A stretch of 64,000 nt of DNA, from positions 1,269,810-1,333,809 of the forward strand of contig OZ025879.1 in NCBI GenBank assembly GCA_964019415.1, in the 5' to 3' direction. Both the position numbers and the translations under genes were made by a program. Under the pieces are notes generated by a model. That model was given only the letters and a program-made list of their open reading frames with translations. It searched no databases and had not been told where the DNA came from. This DNA comes from Ianthella basta. Lineage: Eukaryota; Porifera; Demospongiae; Verongiida; Ianthellidae. Positions 22,532 to 36,500 of this stretch are shown piece after piece. The first letter of the stretch is position 1. Each line of letters opens with the position of its first letter.

Positions 22532-23207
22532 AGATGTAGGGATGGTGAAAATGTATTCAAAGTTAGCGCATGTTAATGACCTGGGTTTTGCATGGACCAG
22601 CCCTCCTTGTTGCATGGACCGGCTGCCCCCCCTCCTCTTTGCATGGACCGGCCCTTCTCCTGTTTTTGGAGGAAACATTTTTACACACCCTTTATATTGA
22701 TGGTGTCTTCTACGTAGTCAAGGGAAGGAGAGATTTGTGCTGCCTAGCATTGGAGAGACAGCCAAAAACCACTGGATTTCGATTTTTAATGCGCTATCTT
22801 CTTATTTCAATGCACTGTATTACCTGTTACATGGCACTTGATCGCCTTTCCTGCTGTAAGTGCCTGTTGGTCTATGTTACATTTTATCATACTCATTGAA
22901 GTGTTGATGGGCCTAGAATGGCTCCAAAAGTACCCACAGAACATCTAAATTTCAAAACTTTTCCTGGGGGGCATGCCCCCACCTCCCTAGTTTGCGTCAC
23001 GTCATCTATGGCCTGACCGCTTTTTATCTTGGTACTACAGCCCTGCCACTACTGTGAGGAGCAATTGCAATGCAAAGACATTGTACAGTAGCTACTAGCC
23101 ATGAAAGCTGCAGCTTCTAACAACTAAATGACCATAAGAGAGATATGGACAAGATTGGCTGTAACAGCATGCAATTTCACAATTCCTTGTTCCAATTGCA
23201 ATTGACC
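22532..23207. other. Intergenic, no gene seen
   Basis: Short reading frames only, none resembling a known protein or repeated elsewhere in the window. A CATGGACCGGC-type short repeat occurs near 22590-22650. Confidence 0.4.
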
Positions 23208-23372
23208 CCAGATGCTGTCATAAGAAACTTCTTCCTTTCTATGGTTTCATTGGAGGAGAAGCTGTGCTGGACCTTTCGTATATGAGATATCCCCCAGGGC
23301 AGCCTGGGCAACCAGCATCTGGCAGTAGCCTTAGTTGTGCATCCGCATGGCAGTAACCGTGAGACACAGTTA
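23208..23372 (-). pseudogene. Decayed fragment of a PARP exon
   Basis: About 165 bp match the 3' half of the PARP exons (the CCCCAGGGCAGCCTGG and CATCTGGCAGTAGCCTTA segments on the plus strand), with small indels that break the frame. It lacks the region encoding the LVFHGTS motif. It sits 0.3 kb beyond the intact gene B PARP exon on its 3' side, so it is a leftover of an extra duplication or an unequal exchange. Confidence 0.7.
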
Positions 23373-23700
23373 CAGCCGAAGAAAGTCGTCTGTCGAAGCC
23401 TTGCAACGACCTGTACATTTGTATTCCAGTGCACCTATACTTAAATTAGCGCTCACCTATATGCATGCTCATTCCCAATTCCATTCCATTCAAACCCCCA
23501 TGCAGTGATTCATTAATATTGTCTACATAATTATTCTCTATGCATCCAAGTGACTACATCATAAAAAGCTGTGCATGTGTATGTAAGTATCATCCATTCC
23601 ATATAAATTCTAAAAGGGCAGGTTAGTGGGTGTTCTATTCAGCTACGTAGCTAACTGCAAAGCAAATGGTTATATGTGTTAGCTACCAATACCTAGTTAC
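23373..23700. other. Non-coding flank of PARP exon B
   Basis: Matches the flank shared by all PARP exons (GAAAGTCGTCTGTCGAAG near 23380, as at about 42285 and 62643). No conserved reading frame. Confidence 0.4.
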
Positions 23701-24320
23701 CTAGCTATGAATAACAGCATCATCACGGTATGTGATGATGTATGCTGGATAAGTCTGGTCATTGTTGTGAACAACGTATATGGTGCCATTGCCAAGCTGT
23801 CCCTGGATGCTGTCATAAGAGACAGCCAGTCCTCCCTCTTCCTGCGGCTTCGTTGGAGGAGCAGTGGTGTTGGACCTCCTGTATGAGATATCCCCCAGGG
23901 CAGCCTGGACAACCAGCATCTGGCAGTAACCTTGTGCATCCACATGGCGGTAACCGTGAGACACAGTTGCATCCTTGGCGAGGTAGATGCCTTTACCGTA
24001 TGCTCCCCGCTCACTCCTGATGACGTCGAGCCCTCTTGTACCACGAACTATGTCATTGGGGTCATTTCTACTGGTGCCATGAAACACGAGCTTCTCGTTG
24101 CAGTAACCCAGTCGCTGTCTCATCAGTTTGCAAGCTGAAGTGTACTTCCTCCATAGGACCACATTCTGGATACGGTCAATGCTGTATATGCGCACACTTC
24201 GTGTGCCCATGGTAGCATTGAACAACTCAGCCACAACACCATAGTCATAGCTGTCCTCAAGAGCTGGCACCTCCATAAACAAGCTGTTTCGCTCATGTGG
24301 TAACCATGTGGGAGGTAGAC
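23701..24320 (-). CDS. Gene B PARP catalytic exon
   Basis: 620 bp after a GTAG acceptor, phase 1, open to the stop at 23701. It carries LVFHGTS, GAYGKGIYLA and GTIYVVHNN, the H-Y-I triad of mono-ADP-ribosylating PARPs, and ends in AYIITYRDDAVIHS. The interval to the sacsin-like exon is only 186 bp, with a phase-matched donor (GACA/GTAAAC), so the direct fusion HEPN-FDS-LPPTW is the simplest reading. A better-scoring donor by eye, GCA/GTGAGC at 24555/24554, is also in phase. The predicted full protein is 4,814 residues with the distal donor or 4,798 with the proximal one. Confidence 0.85.
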
Positions 24321-24506
24321 CTACGTACAATACAAGGTGATTATATGAAATAGTCCGGGTGTATAGGAAATATAGAATGAGCTTCAGGCATGCGTGAATG
24401 CATCCCTGACCAGCTCATTAACATGTACCCCTCACTTAGGCTCACCCCAACTAGCTACGTGCTGTCATGTAGTGTGTGACAGCTACCGTACATGAAGATT
24501 GTTTAC

Positions 24507-27500
24507 TGTCAAAGATATACAAATGTAGAAGCGTGAACAATGCATGTAGCTCACTGCTGGGGTTCATCTGCATTTCTGCTTCCAGTGGCATGCTGTGGTC
24601 AATGGCATCAAACATCTGGGTCACTTCTTCCTTTGGCAATTCCCTCACAGTTCGTAAGAATTTCTCAACGGCAGACACAGCTTCAATTGCTTCTTCAAAG
24701 TTGTGTCTGTACGCCTCTGCAGGGGCCATTTTGGGGATGTTGTGCTCTGGGTAGCGGCACTGAAGAAAGTGGCTGGACACCACAAGGACTTGGGGCATCA
24801 AGTCAACATGAGGGTTGTGGAACCAGTGCTGGTTGTCCTGCAGCTCCTTGCACAGATCAGCTACATTGGTGTGTTCTGCAAGCCTTCTTCTCAGCCCAAA
24901 CAGTGCAAGGAAGAGGGCCTTCAGGCACTTCTCCATGCTCTCATGTGCCAGGAAGCACACCTGAGCAGGAAAGACCTGTACAAGCAAAGGGAGGCTCTCC
25001 TCATCCTGCTCTTCAAGCTTCTGTTTTGAATCCTCAAGGAGCACCTTGGCGGCCTCATAATCATTGAGTGACTGGATCAGCCACATCTTGGCATCCACCA
25101 GATTAGGCTCCGGTTGTGGCTCAGCAGTGGGAGGGCACCAGACAGATGCAGTACCTCCTCCATAGTGCCTACTGCCACCTCCATACCAGACGCTGTTGGC
25201 TATGGGGGCATACCCCCCTCCACCTCCACCATACATATGATGTTGGACTCGCTGCTGTGCTGGGGAATAGCTGCTTCCTTGAGGGATCCTCACTGGTGGA
25301 AAGAACACCTCAATTTCCTCCTTCACCCTCTGCAAGATACTGTGATCTCTCACAACGTCGCTGAGTACACTGAGGAGTGCATCTGTTGAGGCCTTGAAAT
25401 TGTGAACACAATTCTTCTTGGTGCAAAGGTAATGGAGATGGTGTACCAAACGTATTGATACGTGCTGAACTTGGGGCGGTGAGAATGTGCTCATCATAGC
25501 TGTATACAATTGTGTTAGCTGGGCTTCTAGTTCAGTGCTGTCTCTTACTGCAAGACTGAGTACTGAAAGTGGTTGCAGGTTAACATCCGCTCCCCCAGTG
25601 GATTGTTCCACTTCCACATGCCATTCACTGGCAATGTACGCTCTCTGTTGTGGGTACAAGTACTTGCTCATTACAAGAGGAGACATGGCAATTTCTATAA
25701 CTGATGGGTGATCTTCCACATTGCTCAGATTCACACGCAGTGTACATGATTGGAGCCTGTTCTGCCTTTCACTTGAAATACTAACTACCTGAGTGTTAAT
25801 GAGCCGTCCCCGTGCATTGCAAAACTTGACAATCTCTTCAACTCTGAACGTGGACACAATCACATTGTCCAGCTGGTCGGTGTACTGGACTGCCTGGCCT
25901 ATCTTGGATGGAGATGGCTGCTGCTCAGAACCATGCACATAGTTAGGAATATCAGCATTAGTCAGCACACCATCAATCAGGTGAGGACTAGGACACATTA
26001 ACATCTGAATAAGCAATGAGTTATCCCTTATGGTGTTTCCAAGGTATCGGTTGAGTCCACAGGCCAGCTGATGGAGTAGATGGTAAGGATCGTAAAAGTC
26101 TGAGTGTGGAGCAATGTAGACTGTGGCACCACTCTCTTCACCTTCCAACACAAGACAGAGGATAGACTCATTCTCAGAGTTGGACACTTGGCAATTGTCC
26201 TCTTTGTACAGTAGAACAGTCTTGATAACTTGCACACATTTGACAGTCACCTCCTGCAGTTTCCCTTTGATGTCCTCCACAGTTTCGTCTGATGGTGGCC
26301 GCTGGTTATCATGCTTGACAATTCTGACAATGCCTCTAAAGAAGTCACCTGAAGTTAGCATTTCAATTGCAGCTGTCACAAACTCACATCCGTGCTCCTT
26401 CCCTTCTGCTGCAGCTCTCCTTTCCTTGGTGCAGGCATTCTTGTCATGCAACATGTGGGGATGAGGGTGCTCTGCAATAATTGAGCTGAGCAGATGTACT
26501 CCAAGACAAGCAGGGAGGGAGTGATTGCCATTGTCATCCTTTGGAGGAGGCATTACCAGCTTAAATCCAGGCAGTGACTCTGGAGTGACTCTCTTCCCAT
26601 ACCACTGCGAATCATCCTGGATTAGCCGAGAGGCAGGCAACAGTTGTTGATCTTTGGAAAGCAGAGGGATTACATCTGCTTCCAGACATTCCAAGACAGA
26701 TCCTTCCAAATTTGGTTCAGCTTTTCGAAGCAATTTGACAAGATTATTGTATGCTGCTGTTGCACATGATAGGCTATTTGGGTTATTCTGGATACCCTTT
26801 TTGAATACATGTCTCAGAACAAAGAGGCAGTGGGATACTTCTAATCCATCAGCCACACCAGCCATCTGTAAGAAAACTGTCAGTGTCTGAAAGTCTTCAG
26901 GAACTGGTTGAATGAATGGGAAAAACATTTCTTCCTGCTTCTGCCTGTCCTTCAATCCCTTTGCCACGACCTGATGACCTGGAAGCAATTCAAATGTAGA
27001 GCTATCTTCGCTCTTCACCAAAATGCACTTTGCACCTTGCAGAATGGGCACAATCTTTTCCAATGAAGAATGTGCAAGATTCAAGTATTCATAGTGTGCT
27101 TGAAACAACTTGTGAAGTTCACTGACTGTGCATAATCCATTCTCAAAGGAAAGCTCCTTGCACTCCTCGAGCATATGTGTCAACTCAACAAGGTTTCTGG
27201 CCACTATTGTGGGGTACAATTCAAGGCTCCTCACACCCAACAGCTTCATGGCATTATCAGGCTTAGGGGGAAGGTTGAAGCATTTAGGCAAAACTGGGCA
27301 ATAGAGACAGGCAAGTTGGTAATCGGAGTCTTTTACCTGAAGGACACTACCACACAAGGTAGTCCACCCTTGATGTGGCAGTTGAAAATTGGGAAGAGCC
27401 TGTTGCAGGGTCCTGCAAGGTTCAAGTTGATTCTCACAAGGTACAAAGTTGATTACAGCTGCAGCATGAAGGAACTGCTTAACATCTTCAGCTGGAGTTT

Positions 27501-30500
27501 CATGTTGCATAGTTTCCATCTTAGATGCCAAGTCTTCTAGTAGGAGCCTAGCTTTCTCCTTGCACCTCTGATTATCATCTTCATTCTGCACATCCTGAGC
27601 AACATCTCTTGCAAACTGGAGCCAAAGTTGTTCAGAAACCACACTACAAAGGTTCATGTTAGCAAAAAACACTAGCCACTTTTCATTGTCCCATGGCGGA
27701 GGTGGGAAAGTGTCCTCAGGTAGGCATGCCTTAAGCAGGATATTTCTTGGATCATACAAGTCTTTTATGCACTTTGGCCCACAAGCAGTTTTGATGAAAG
27801 GCGTTTCTGAAAGGTTATTGAAGATAACATGCCAAAGGCCTCTTGTCCGCTTGCTAATTCCCAATGTAACAAACAGATGATGCAGTTTGCTTACATGAGC
27901 GGCAACTAACCTCGGAGTATCCACTGCAGGTAAGTTCTTGAAGTTGGGTGCCAATTCATGTGCATACAATGTCAGTACTTCCAGTTCACTAGCAACCATT
28001 TGGACTCCAACTCTTTTCATGAATTGACCACAGTATGTTGGGATGATCACAAATGCTGTGTTGGTAACACGACTTATCAGAGCCAGTCCGTCATGTGGCA
28101 TGTTGTTCACATCATACGCTGTCGCGAAAGAGTTAATAGTACTGAGCTCACGACTGACTAGTTTGAACAGAGGTAGACTCTGCATCCAACGAATATCCCT
28201 CCTGTTCTCTCTGACTTCTTTACTTCCCTCCAGGAAGTGAAGAAGCTCCTGAACATCAACATTTTTTGGTTTGATATTTCTCTGTAGAATCTCATTCTTG
28301 TACACACTAAGCAAGCGGATGATGTCATCAGGGATTTCAGGATTTGCAAAGTAAGGCCAGAAGCTCCTACACATGTCTGTTTGTAACTGGTCCTTGAAAA
28401 TACAGTCAAAATCTACAACTGGGAGACGGAACATTCTGATCAGTGCCTTGCTGGATGCCTGGAACATAATGTTCTTACGCTCAGAATAGGGAAAGAGCCT
28501 GCCATCTGTTGTTGGTACCACTGAAATGTCATTGAACAAATGCCTACTGTCTGCATGAACAGAATAGAAGAACATCCAGAACACTGGTAGCATCAGTTTG
28601 ATATCTTCATTTTCTGGTAAATCAATAATACCACTGCGAGGAAAGTCTAAGTGGTAGGCAACAAACTGGGGGTTCTGCTCCAGTGGTTTGATGATACCCA
28701 GCATCTGCATTAGACAAATGTCTAATTTTGATGACTCAGAGATCCTCTCGTGTACAAACACATCCTTGCGCTGAGGAAGAAGTGCAGCATATTGATCTGC
28801 AAACACTGCACACATCATCCTCAGTTCATCATCTCTTGTCAGCATTAGTGGCACACCTTCCAGGAGTGTCGTCCAATGGATTGGATGTTCTTCACAATCA
28901 AATACATCACTCAAGCAGTAGGCCAAAAGGGGGGCTATAGCCTCAACAATGACAGCCTTGTATGCCATAAGGCTTGGGCAAAGACTCTTTAGGCGATCTC
29001 TCAAGACTGCTGGGGTTACTCTACCTGTGTAGATCACCTTTGGATCCTTTCTCAGTTCACCAAGTGAAGTTTCAATGTTGGATGCTATTTGCAGGGGTGC
29101 AGCTGTTAGCTTCATTCCCAGCTTCAGCAGAGTACTTTCTTTCAGGTCACAGCACTCACTGTAGAACCACCCTTTGGTAGGTCCATCTTCATTAGTGAGG
29201 GCTAACCACTGGGCACACACTTCTGGTTGATCCTGGAGTGCAAGCAGCACATTGGTGGCACAGTCAAGGAGGAGGCAGTAGAGGTGTTCTGGAAGAAGAT
29301 AAGTCTTTGGAAAGCTACCAGTGCTACATTCAGGATAGAGTTTGTAGTACCAATCTTGTACAAACTCCCCTCTCTCTGTCCTCACATCTCTGCAATACAA
29401 CAATAGCTCTGCATAGGCTTTGCAGATCACGTCATTGCAAATAGACTTGTTCCAGTCCTTCAGTGGATGTTCAGAGTCACTAAACTGCAGCTCCCGCCTC
29501 GAGTCATTTAACCAGAAGTGTCCATTCACATGAACTGGCATGCCTGATGACTTTCTTTTAGGAAGTGGAAGATAACAGAATACATTGCCTTCCCAAGGGT
29601 GATGTGCAATCACATCAACCCTCTGTGGTAACATTGGTCCTTGGGCTGCAACTCCACCTAAGGGCAGAAAGCTGTGCTTATATCCAGTCGCTACAATGTT
29701 GGTATCCATATCTCTACCTCCAAAACGTTTACTGATAATCCAAGAGCTGGAAATTGCAATTGAGGTCTGCTTGGTAAGGATTCCACTGGAAAGCTGTCTA
29801 GTGCTCAGTTGTATAGGGGTAACTTCAGTGGAGGAGAGCTTTGTCTGGATGCCACCAATTTGAACTTGATAAACAGTCTGCACAGTTTGAAGAGTGGATG
29901 ATTGGTTTTCCTTCAACTTTCTCTTCTCCTCTCTTGCCCTCTGTGCGAAGTCACTACACTTGTGTTGGTCTTCAGGAGATGCTTCTGCATGGCATGACCC
30001 AATGACAGTACATTTGCCTTCAGCTGAAATCTCAAAAATGGAGATTCTTTTGACAGAGTTTAAAAAAAGCAATGTATGGGCAGCTTCCTGTGAGAACTCT
30101 ATCAGGTTCTTCTGCAAATTGACAACAGTTGTTCTATTGCCCTCTCTAAGTCGAGTTGCAGGGTACTGTGAAGATTCTCTGGTCAAAGGCAGCCGAAAGA
30201 GAACATAGCCATCTTCCCACTTCTGGGGTGAGCTCAGTTGTGCAAACGAACCAGGGTCTGCCTTCTGTAATTTCAGCAATGTTTCTTGCGAGTATGGTTC
30301 CATCTGATCTGCCACAACAGTGTCCAGTTGACCCTGCTCCTTCGTTAGCTCCCACCTGCGACCAGGTGGACTTCTAAAGGGAAGAGGTGCATACATGCAA
30401 TTAGGGTCAAACACACAAAAGTGCTCTGGCTGTCCTCCTTCCTTGTGGGACACAAACATGGGGCAGTCAGTGACATGGTAGGCCACATTGAAGCCAATTC

Positions 30501-33500
30501 CAAACCTACCAATGGTCTCAGGAGTGTCTTGTTTCCTTCCTCGGCCAAGTTTTGTGATGCCTTTGATGTCCTCATCAGAGAATTTTCTATCATTGAATAT
30601 CATCAGTGATGGCATCTCTTGTAGCTTTTTCCAGTTTCTGTCCTTGGAGAATAACCTCTCTGTTCCAAATTTTCTCTGGTCTAGAACAAAAGCTATTTCA
30701 GAGGCTCCTGCATCATCAGCATTCTGCACAAACTCCTTGAAAATGGAAGTGTCAGCTTGGTACCCACGAAGGATTCCATTTAGTCTGTCACAGAGATCTT
30801 CACATTGGCCATAATCAAGACCACCCATAAAGCTGTTGTCACTATAGCTCTCCAGAAGTGCCTCAAGTGGACTTTCTATGCCAAGTGAGGAAGCAACTGT
30901 CCACGAGATATTGGAGTGAAGATAGTAGCGCTTGGTGTCATTGCATTCAGAAAAGGTGCGGAAAGTGTCGAGGGTCTTTAGCCATATCAAGTCCCGATTG
31001 TCTGTATACGTTAGACGAGAGCATGGCCTCATAACAGACTTATCATCAGGCAGATACAGCTGCTTTCTCATTTCTTCACTGCTGATGCCAGTAAGCCTGG
31101 TGTTGGAATCATCCTCACTACTACTATCTTGGCCTGCATCATGCTCCTCCAAGTGATGTGACAGAGTAGTAGCTACCCTGGTTGCAAAATCAATCATTTT
31201 CTCTTCTACAGGCGTTTCCTCAAAGTCATTTGCAATTTGTCTCAACATGTCCACAAGTTGGTCATCTGATGCATGCTGCTTCACTCCAAGCTTGGGAAAG
31301 AGGGAGAGACATGATGCAGATGCATCTTGTAGTTGAACAAGATAAGGAGGGCATTCAAGCTCTTCTTCCAGAAATACATGACTTGCCAGATGAAAGCCAT
31401 TCTTCCAAATGAAAGGCACACCATTTAACTCCTTTGTTATCACAGCCAATGCTTGTGTTTCCTGTTGCTGTACAGAACCACTAGTAAGAATGGAGGTAGG
31501 TATTCTGGATGAAAGGTTGGCATAAATTCTTTGTGTCACTTGTGACACTAACTCCTTCTCCTTTTCTGGTATTGACTGGTTTCCTCTCTCCTTCCACCAC
31601 TCAATGACACATTTGAGCTGAAGAAGCACTTCCTGCATACTAGGTCTGTGGCGAAAGAGCAAAATTCTATCCAGAAGGTCCACAAAGTTTGATCTTTGAA
31701 GCACAGTGTTATTCAGTATCCCATTGGTTGCAAATACCAAGTTCTTCCATTTCGGAAGATACAGGTCCTCAGAACAGGCAAATGTCCCTGCTTCTCCAAG
31801 CCAGCAAATGGTTGTGTCCGCTGGTCTTCCCATCACTGGAAGAAAGTGAATTGTAGACAGGTCCTCAGCCAGTGCCAAATCTTCAGGTGACATTTTATTG
31901 TGTCCTTCATCTCGTCGCATCAGTATGTCTAGATAGTGGCACGACAATAGATAGGTTACTAGATCAGAGCTACGTCCGTTTGCTCTTTCAATACCTTCGG
32001 CTTTCAATAACTGCTGAACACTTGCAGCTCTGCTGGATACATCATTGCTTCTCAATTTGTCAACAGCAGCTCCCAAAGTGCCCAGAATGGATGAAAATCC
32101 TTCATACTGAGATGACGGAAAACGCCCTTCAGATTCATCAAACAGGCTTGCCAAATGTGCTACAGTTTGCATGACCAGGTTACCTGGCTTACACAGGTTA
32201 TTGTCAGGCTTGCATGGAATACAGGGGGTCTCACTGAGCAAGCCCTTCAGCCAGTCATAGCTTGCAGACAGCGAATGGAAGTTCTCCAAGATGAACAACA
32301 TCAACTGGTCTCTGATGTCTGATGGAACCTGGAAGATCCCGCCCAAGAAGTGAGTCTTGCAAAACTCCTTGAAGTCCATCCTCCTAAGATGCTTTTGCAA
32401 CACTTTTGGTACTTGTGCAACAGGCTCATCTTGTTGCACAAGAAGAGCAAATATCATATCATACTGCTTCTTAGTGAAAGGTTGTTTTGTGAAATGACTT
32501 CCTAACACTACTACTTCTGATGGCCTCAGCCAACAACCATTGTTACAAGCCGACCATATCAAGGCCTCTGGGTAATTTGACAGTCTTTTCTCAAATTCTT
32601 CAGCAAGGAATGGTCTCACACTGTCAGATTTGTCCGCTGTTGAACGCTTCAGGGGGAAAAGGCTATAATAGGCTCTGAGAAACTTTTGCATGGCTGCAAT
32701 GCTCTCAATTGGTGCATTCTGAGTAAGGGCAACTAAGAGTGTGAACACAGCCTCAACCAGTGCATCCTTCATCAGCATCACATTCCAGGTGTCACAGCTG
32801 GAGCTTTGAACACCTTTCAATAGGCGTCTGTCTTTGGAGACATCAAAAAAGGCATTCACAACAAAGTTCAGGCCTGTCTCAATATCAGATAAAGGGAGGA
32901 AGCAAGACACTGCACCCTGGGTGCTCTCAATGGCAATCGATTGTTCTTCCTTCTTGATCTTCACAGCTACTTCAGCAACAGGGACTAGGCCTTGAGACCT
33001 GCCATCTTGACTGTTGGCATGTTGAAGACTGGGTCCTCTCCCCATTGCAGAAGACACCTCCCACATTGTTTCCTGTGGCTGCTGCCTACCATTCCCCACT
33101 GAGGTGACAATCTTCATCTTCTGCGAGCAAGGTCTCACACTGCTGAATTGCTCTCTTGGAATCCTGAATTGCCTTTTGAAGCCCTCTCCATCAGGGTTTG
33201 ATCTGGCAACCGCAAACACCTTCAGCATCTTGTCAAGACTGTCTCCACTTCTGCACTCATACAGTTCCACCTTGTTCACATTCTGGAGGAACAACAGCAA
33301 TGTGTCAGCAGTTTGAAGCAAGGAGTTCTTTAGGGAATCCACTGTTTTTGATCCTTCAGTGAACACTTCAGATGAGATTTCACTGACAATCCCCTTTTGA
33401 CGGAATGGGAATCTGAAGAGTGTTCCATTGAACCCATTCTGGTCAGTGCCAAACACATTACAACCAAAAACACCCTGGTAGGGAGTAAGCTGGTCAGAGA

Positions 33501-36500
33501 AGTAATTCTTCAGTCCTTCTCTCTGCTTCACAAAGTCAATCTGCATGCCCGGCTTGGTAGGTTGCACACGTTCCCCTAGGTACTCCAGGTGTGGGTCAAA
33601 TACTTGCAGCCATCTTCGTGTGATGAAGCTGGGGACATCAGTGAGGTGGTATGTGGCACAGAAACCAACTCCAAATCGGCCAATCTTGGTGTGGTCTTGC
33701 TTCTTTGTGGCGCCTGCCACTTTGCCAATGTTCTGCAAGTCCTCATCAGAGAAGGTCTTGTTATTGTAGGCATAAAGAGCAGGTCCTTGCCAATTGACCA
33801 TGTCTTTTGTGAGCAGTTTCTCTTTGCTGTGTGTTCGCCAGTCAATCAAGAACTTCACTACTGTGGCTCCCGCATCGTCTGCATTCTGAATCAATTCTTT
33901 AAAGACATCTATACTGTCCCCATAGTCCTCAACCAATCCCTTGATCCGTTGTGTGATTGACTCATAGGGTCCAGTGCACTCATAGTCAATGCCAAGTGGT
34001 TGTGAGGGAGCAGCACGAATACTCAATGACTGTACTCCAAAGAAGCGGGCAACATCAGAAGTGATTCCCGCATGAATGAAATTCACTCCTTGTTCTGCTT
34101 CAGATATGTCCAAGTAGTAGTCATGGTACGTGAGGTCTTCTGGTTTGTGTAGCCTGCAGCTCTTGCTTGGTAGGTACATTTCATTAACATAGTGCACTTC
34201 TTTGTTCTTTTTCAAGACGTTAGCAATGTTCACAACTATATCCAGATCTGTAGCATTCAGCTGCTTTGCAGAGGCTTTGATCTCATGGACCACCCATACC
34301 CCATCTTCAACTGTGAACTGGTCCTTCACTCCACTGGCAAGCCACATGCTCTTGTACTTCTGCAAACAAGGCAGGTCTTGGGCAGAGTATCTGTAGGGTG
34401 CAAGGGAGCAGCCTTCCAAAGGCACAAGGGCCACCTTCCATTTCTCAACAAACAGGCACTGCTCACTATTCCAGATACAAGGACGACTCCATTGTTGAAA
34501 GCACTTTTGGTGCTTACTGCTCAAGAATTCATAAATGTGTTCAACCATACCATCCACTACTACCTCTCCTCCACTAGCATACCCTAATAAGCTACTAAAT
34601 AGTTCACTACTGGGCACCTTGGTAGCCAGTGCACTTGCAGGGAGATCAGTGATGGTGTTGAAATGCTGCAGTACTTGCTGGGCACTGACTGAAAGAAAAT
34701 AGCCACTTCCACCAACTTGCTCAAGCTTCCTCACACTGTCTACGTATGAGCTGTCAAGAATGGGGCACACAGATCCCACTAAACTTGCCAAATGGAACAA
34801 ATCACTGCTTGCACATAATTCAGAATGGCAGAATATGCGTCCTTTTGCTTGGCTTCCAGCCCAGTGTAACTGCTCAGGGTAGCCACTAGGACGTGAGTGC
34901 TCACAGAAGAGGAACTTCTGTCCCTGCACATACTGCAGCAGGTGCTGGCCCTGTGCATGATTGGCTACTGTCTGAAGGACGAGCCTTGAGCGCTGCCTTG
35001 CTTCCTTCTCCATGCTGCGAGAAAGTAGAAACTGAACTGACTGTGTTCTGTCTTGCAGGAACTTTCCAAATGTGTCATCCCTCTGTGTGACAGTGTGCCA
35101 TGTGCTCAGGCCAAACTGTCTCAGCTTGTGGAAGACTCGTTTAAAGCCATCAGCTGGAGACTTTGCTTCACAACTGTGGAAGAACTCTTGCAATTTGCTG
35201 TCCTCTGGGTCATACAGGGCATCCACTCTACACAGTGTATTGTTACTAGCTGGAATGCATGCATTACACCTGATGAACTGTTCTAGTTCTTCATTTTGCT
35301 GTAGCTGAGAAATTTCAATGATCCACATTAGAATCTGGTTCCTCATTTCAGTGTTACACTGTGTGACAGCATGGTTGAAGATATGCTGCTGCACAAGAGC
35401 TCCAAGTGAAAGTGGTGGCCTTTGAAGGACTGCTTCAATTAGCTGCTGATCAGCTTCACTTACCTTGACTATCTGAGATGGAAGTGCCATGTTACTAGTA
35501 GGAAAAGAAATGGAATGGTGAGGAAAGATAACTTGACTGTAGTAGCCTAGTTGCACAAAGGTCACACTCTGAGCTCCAACTCCAATCTCATACACTGGTA
35601 GACACTGTAGAAGTGTGATCTGCTGCCCACTCAGGGAATCCATCATGGATACAGCCTCAGCAAGGTACCCTCGTAAGCATCTTTTCTGTGTATTGTTAAG
35701 ATTAGCACCTGTTCTTGCTTGCAACCTTTCATTAGGAATCAACTGCAGAGCAGCAAAGAGTGTAGCTGAGGACAGTACTGGTAGGTACTGATTGAGTTGC
35801 CAACCAAAAGGTGCATACAAGTGGGAGTCGTTCACTAGAGTGCAGCCAAGAGTCTCAGCAATGCTTTGCACTGGTTCAGAATTGGCTGATGTCTTCCTCA
35901 ACACTGTACTTCCAAAGCTTTTCAAAGGAAACAATTGCAAGTCAACTAATCCCTTTTTGAGTACAGCATCAGGGCCTGTGGTTGCAATAAGTGGTAACCC
36001 TGCTACACTCTGCAGCTTCCCATTGTCAGCAATGTATCGCCACACACAGGACAACCAGGAGGCAGGAGGTTGGTTATGCTGACTGGGGCTCCAAGTGATA
36101 CTGGAGTCATTGGGATTGTGGCACCAGGTTTCAATAGCATCTCTCAGGAGGTTGGGGCAGATCACATCTGCAGTAGCTAGTTGCAACTGATACTGATTTG
36201 AACGAGCCAACTGGAGGAAGTGAGCTTGAAGGTCAGAAGGGAGGCTACTTGAAACTATCTGGCCCTCCAGACCATGCAAGACTTGCTGACTGGCAAGCAT
36301 GTCATCCTTTGGGAGGACATAGAATGTCTGACTGGAAAATGTGCCCACTCTCCCTGCCTGCTGCAAGGGTACTAGGGGAAGGCCCTGTAAGTCATGGTTT
36401 CCATTAGACAATACATAGCGAAGAGTTTCCTCTAGAAGTCTTTCATTTCCTCGAGATCGAAGATTTCTTATGGCTGTGTTGTCATCTTTCCGCAGATAGT

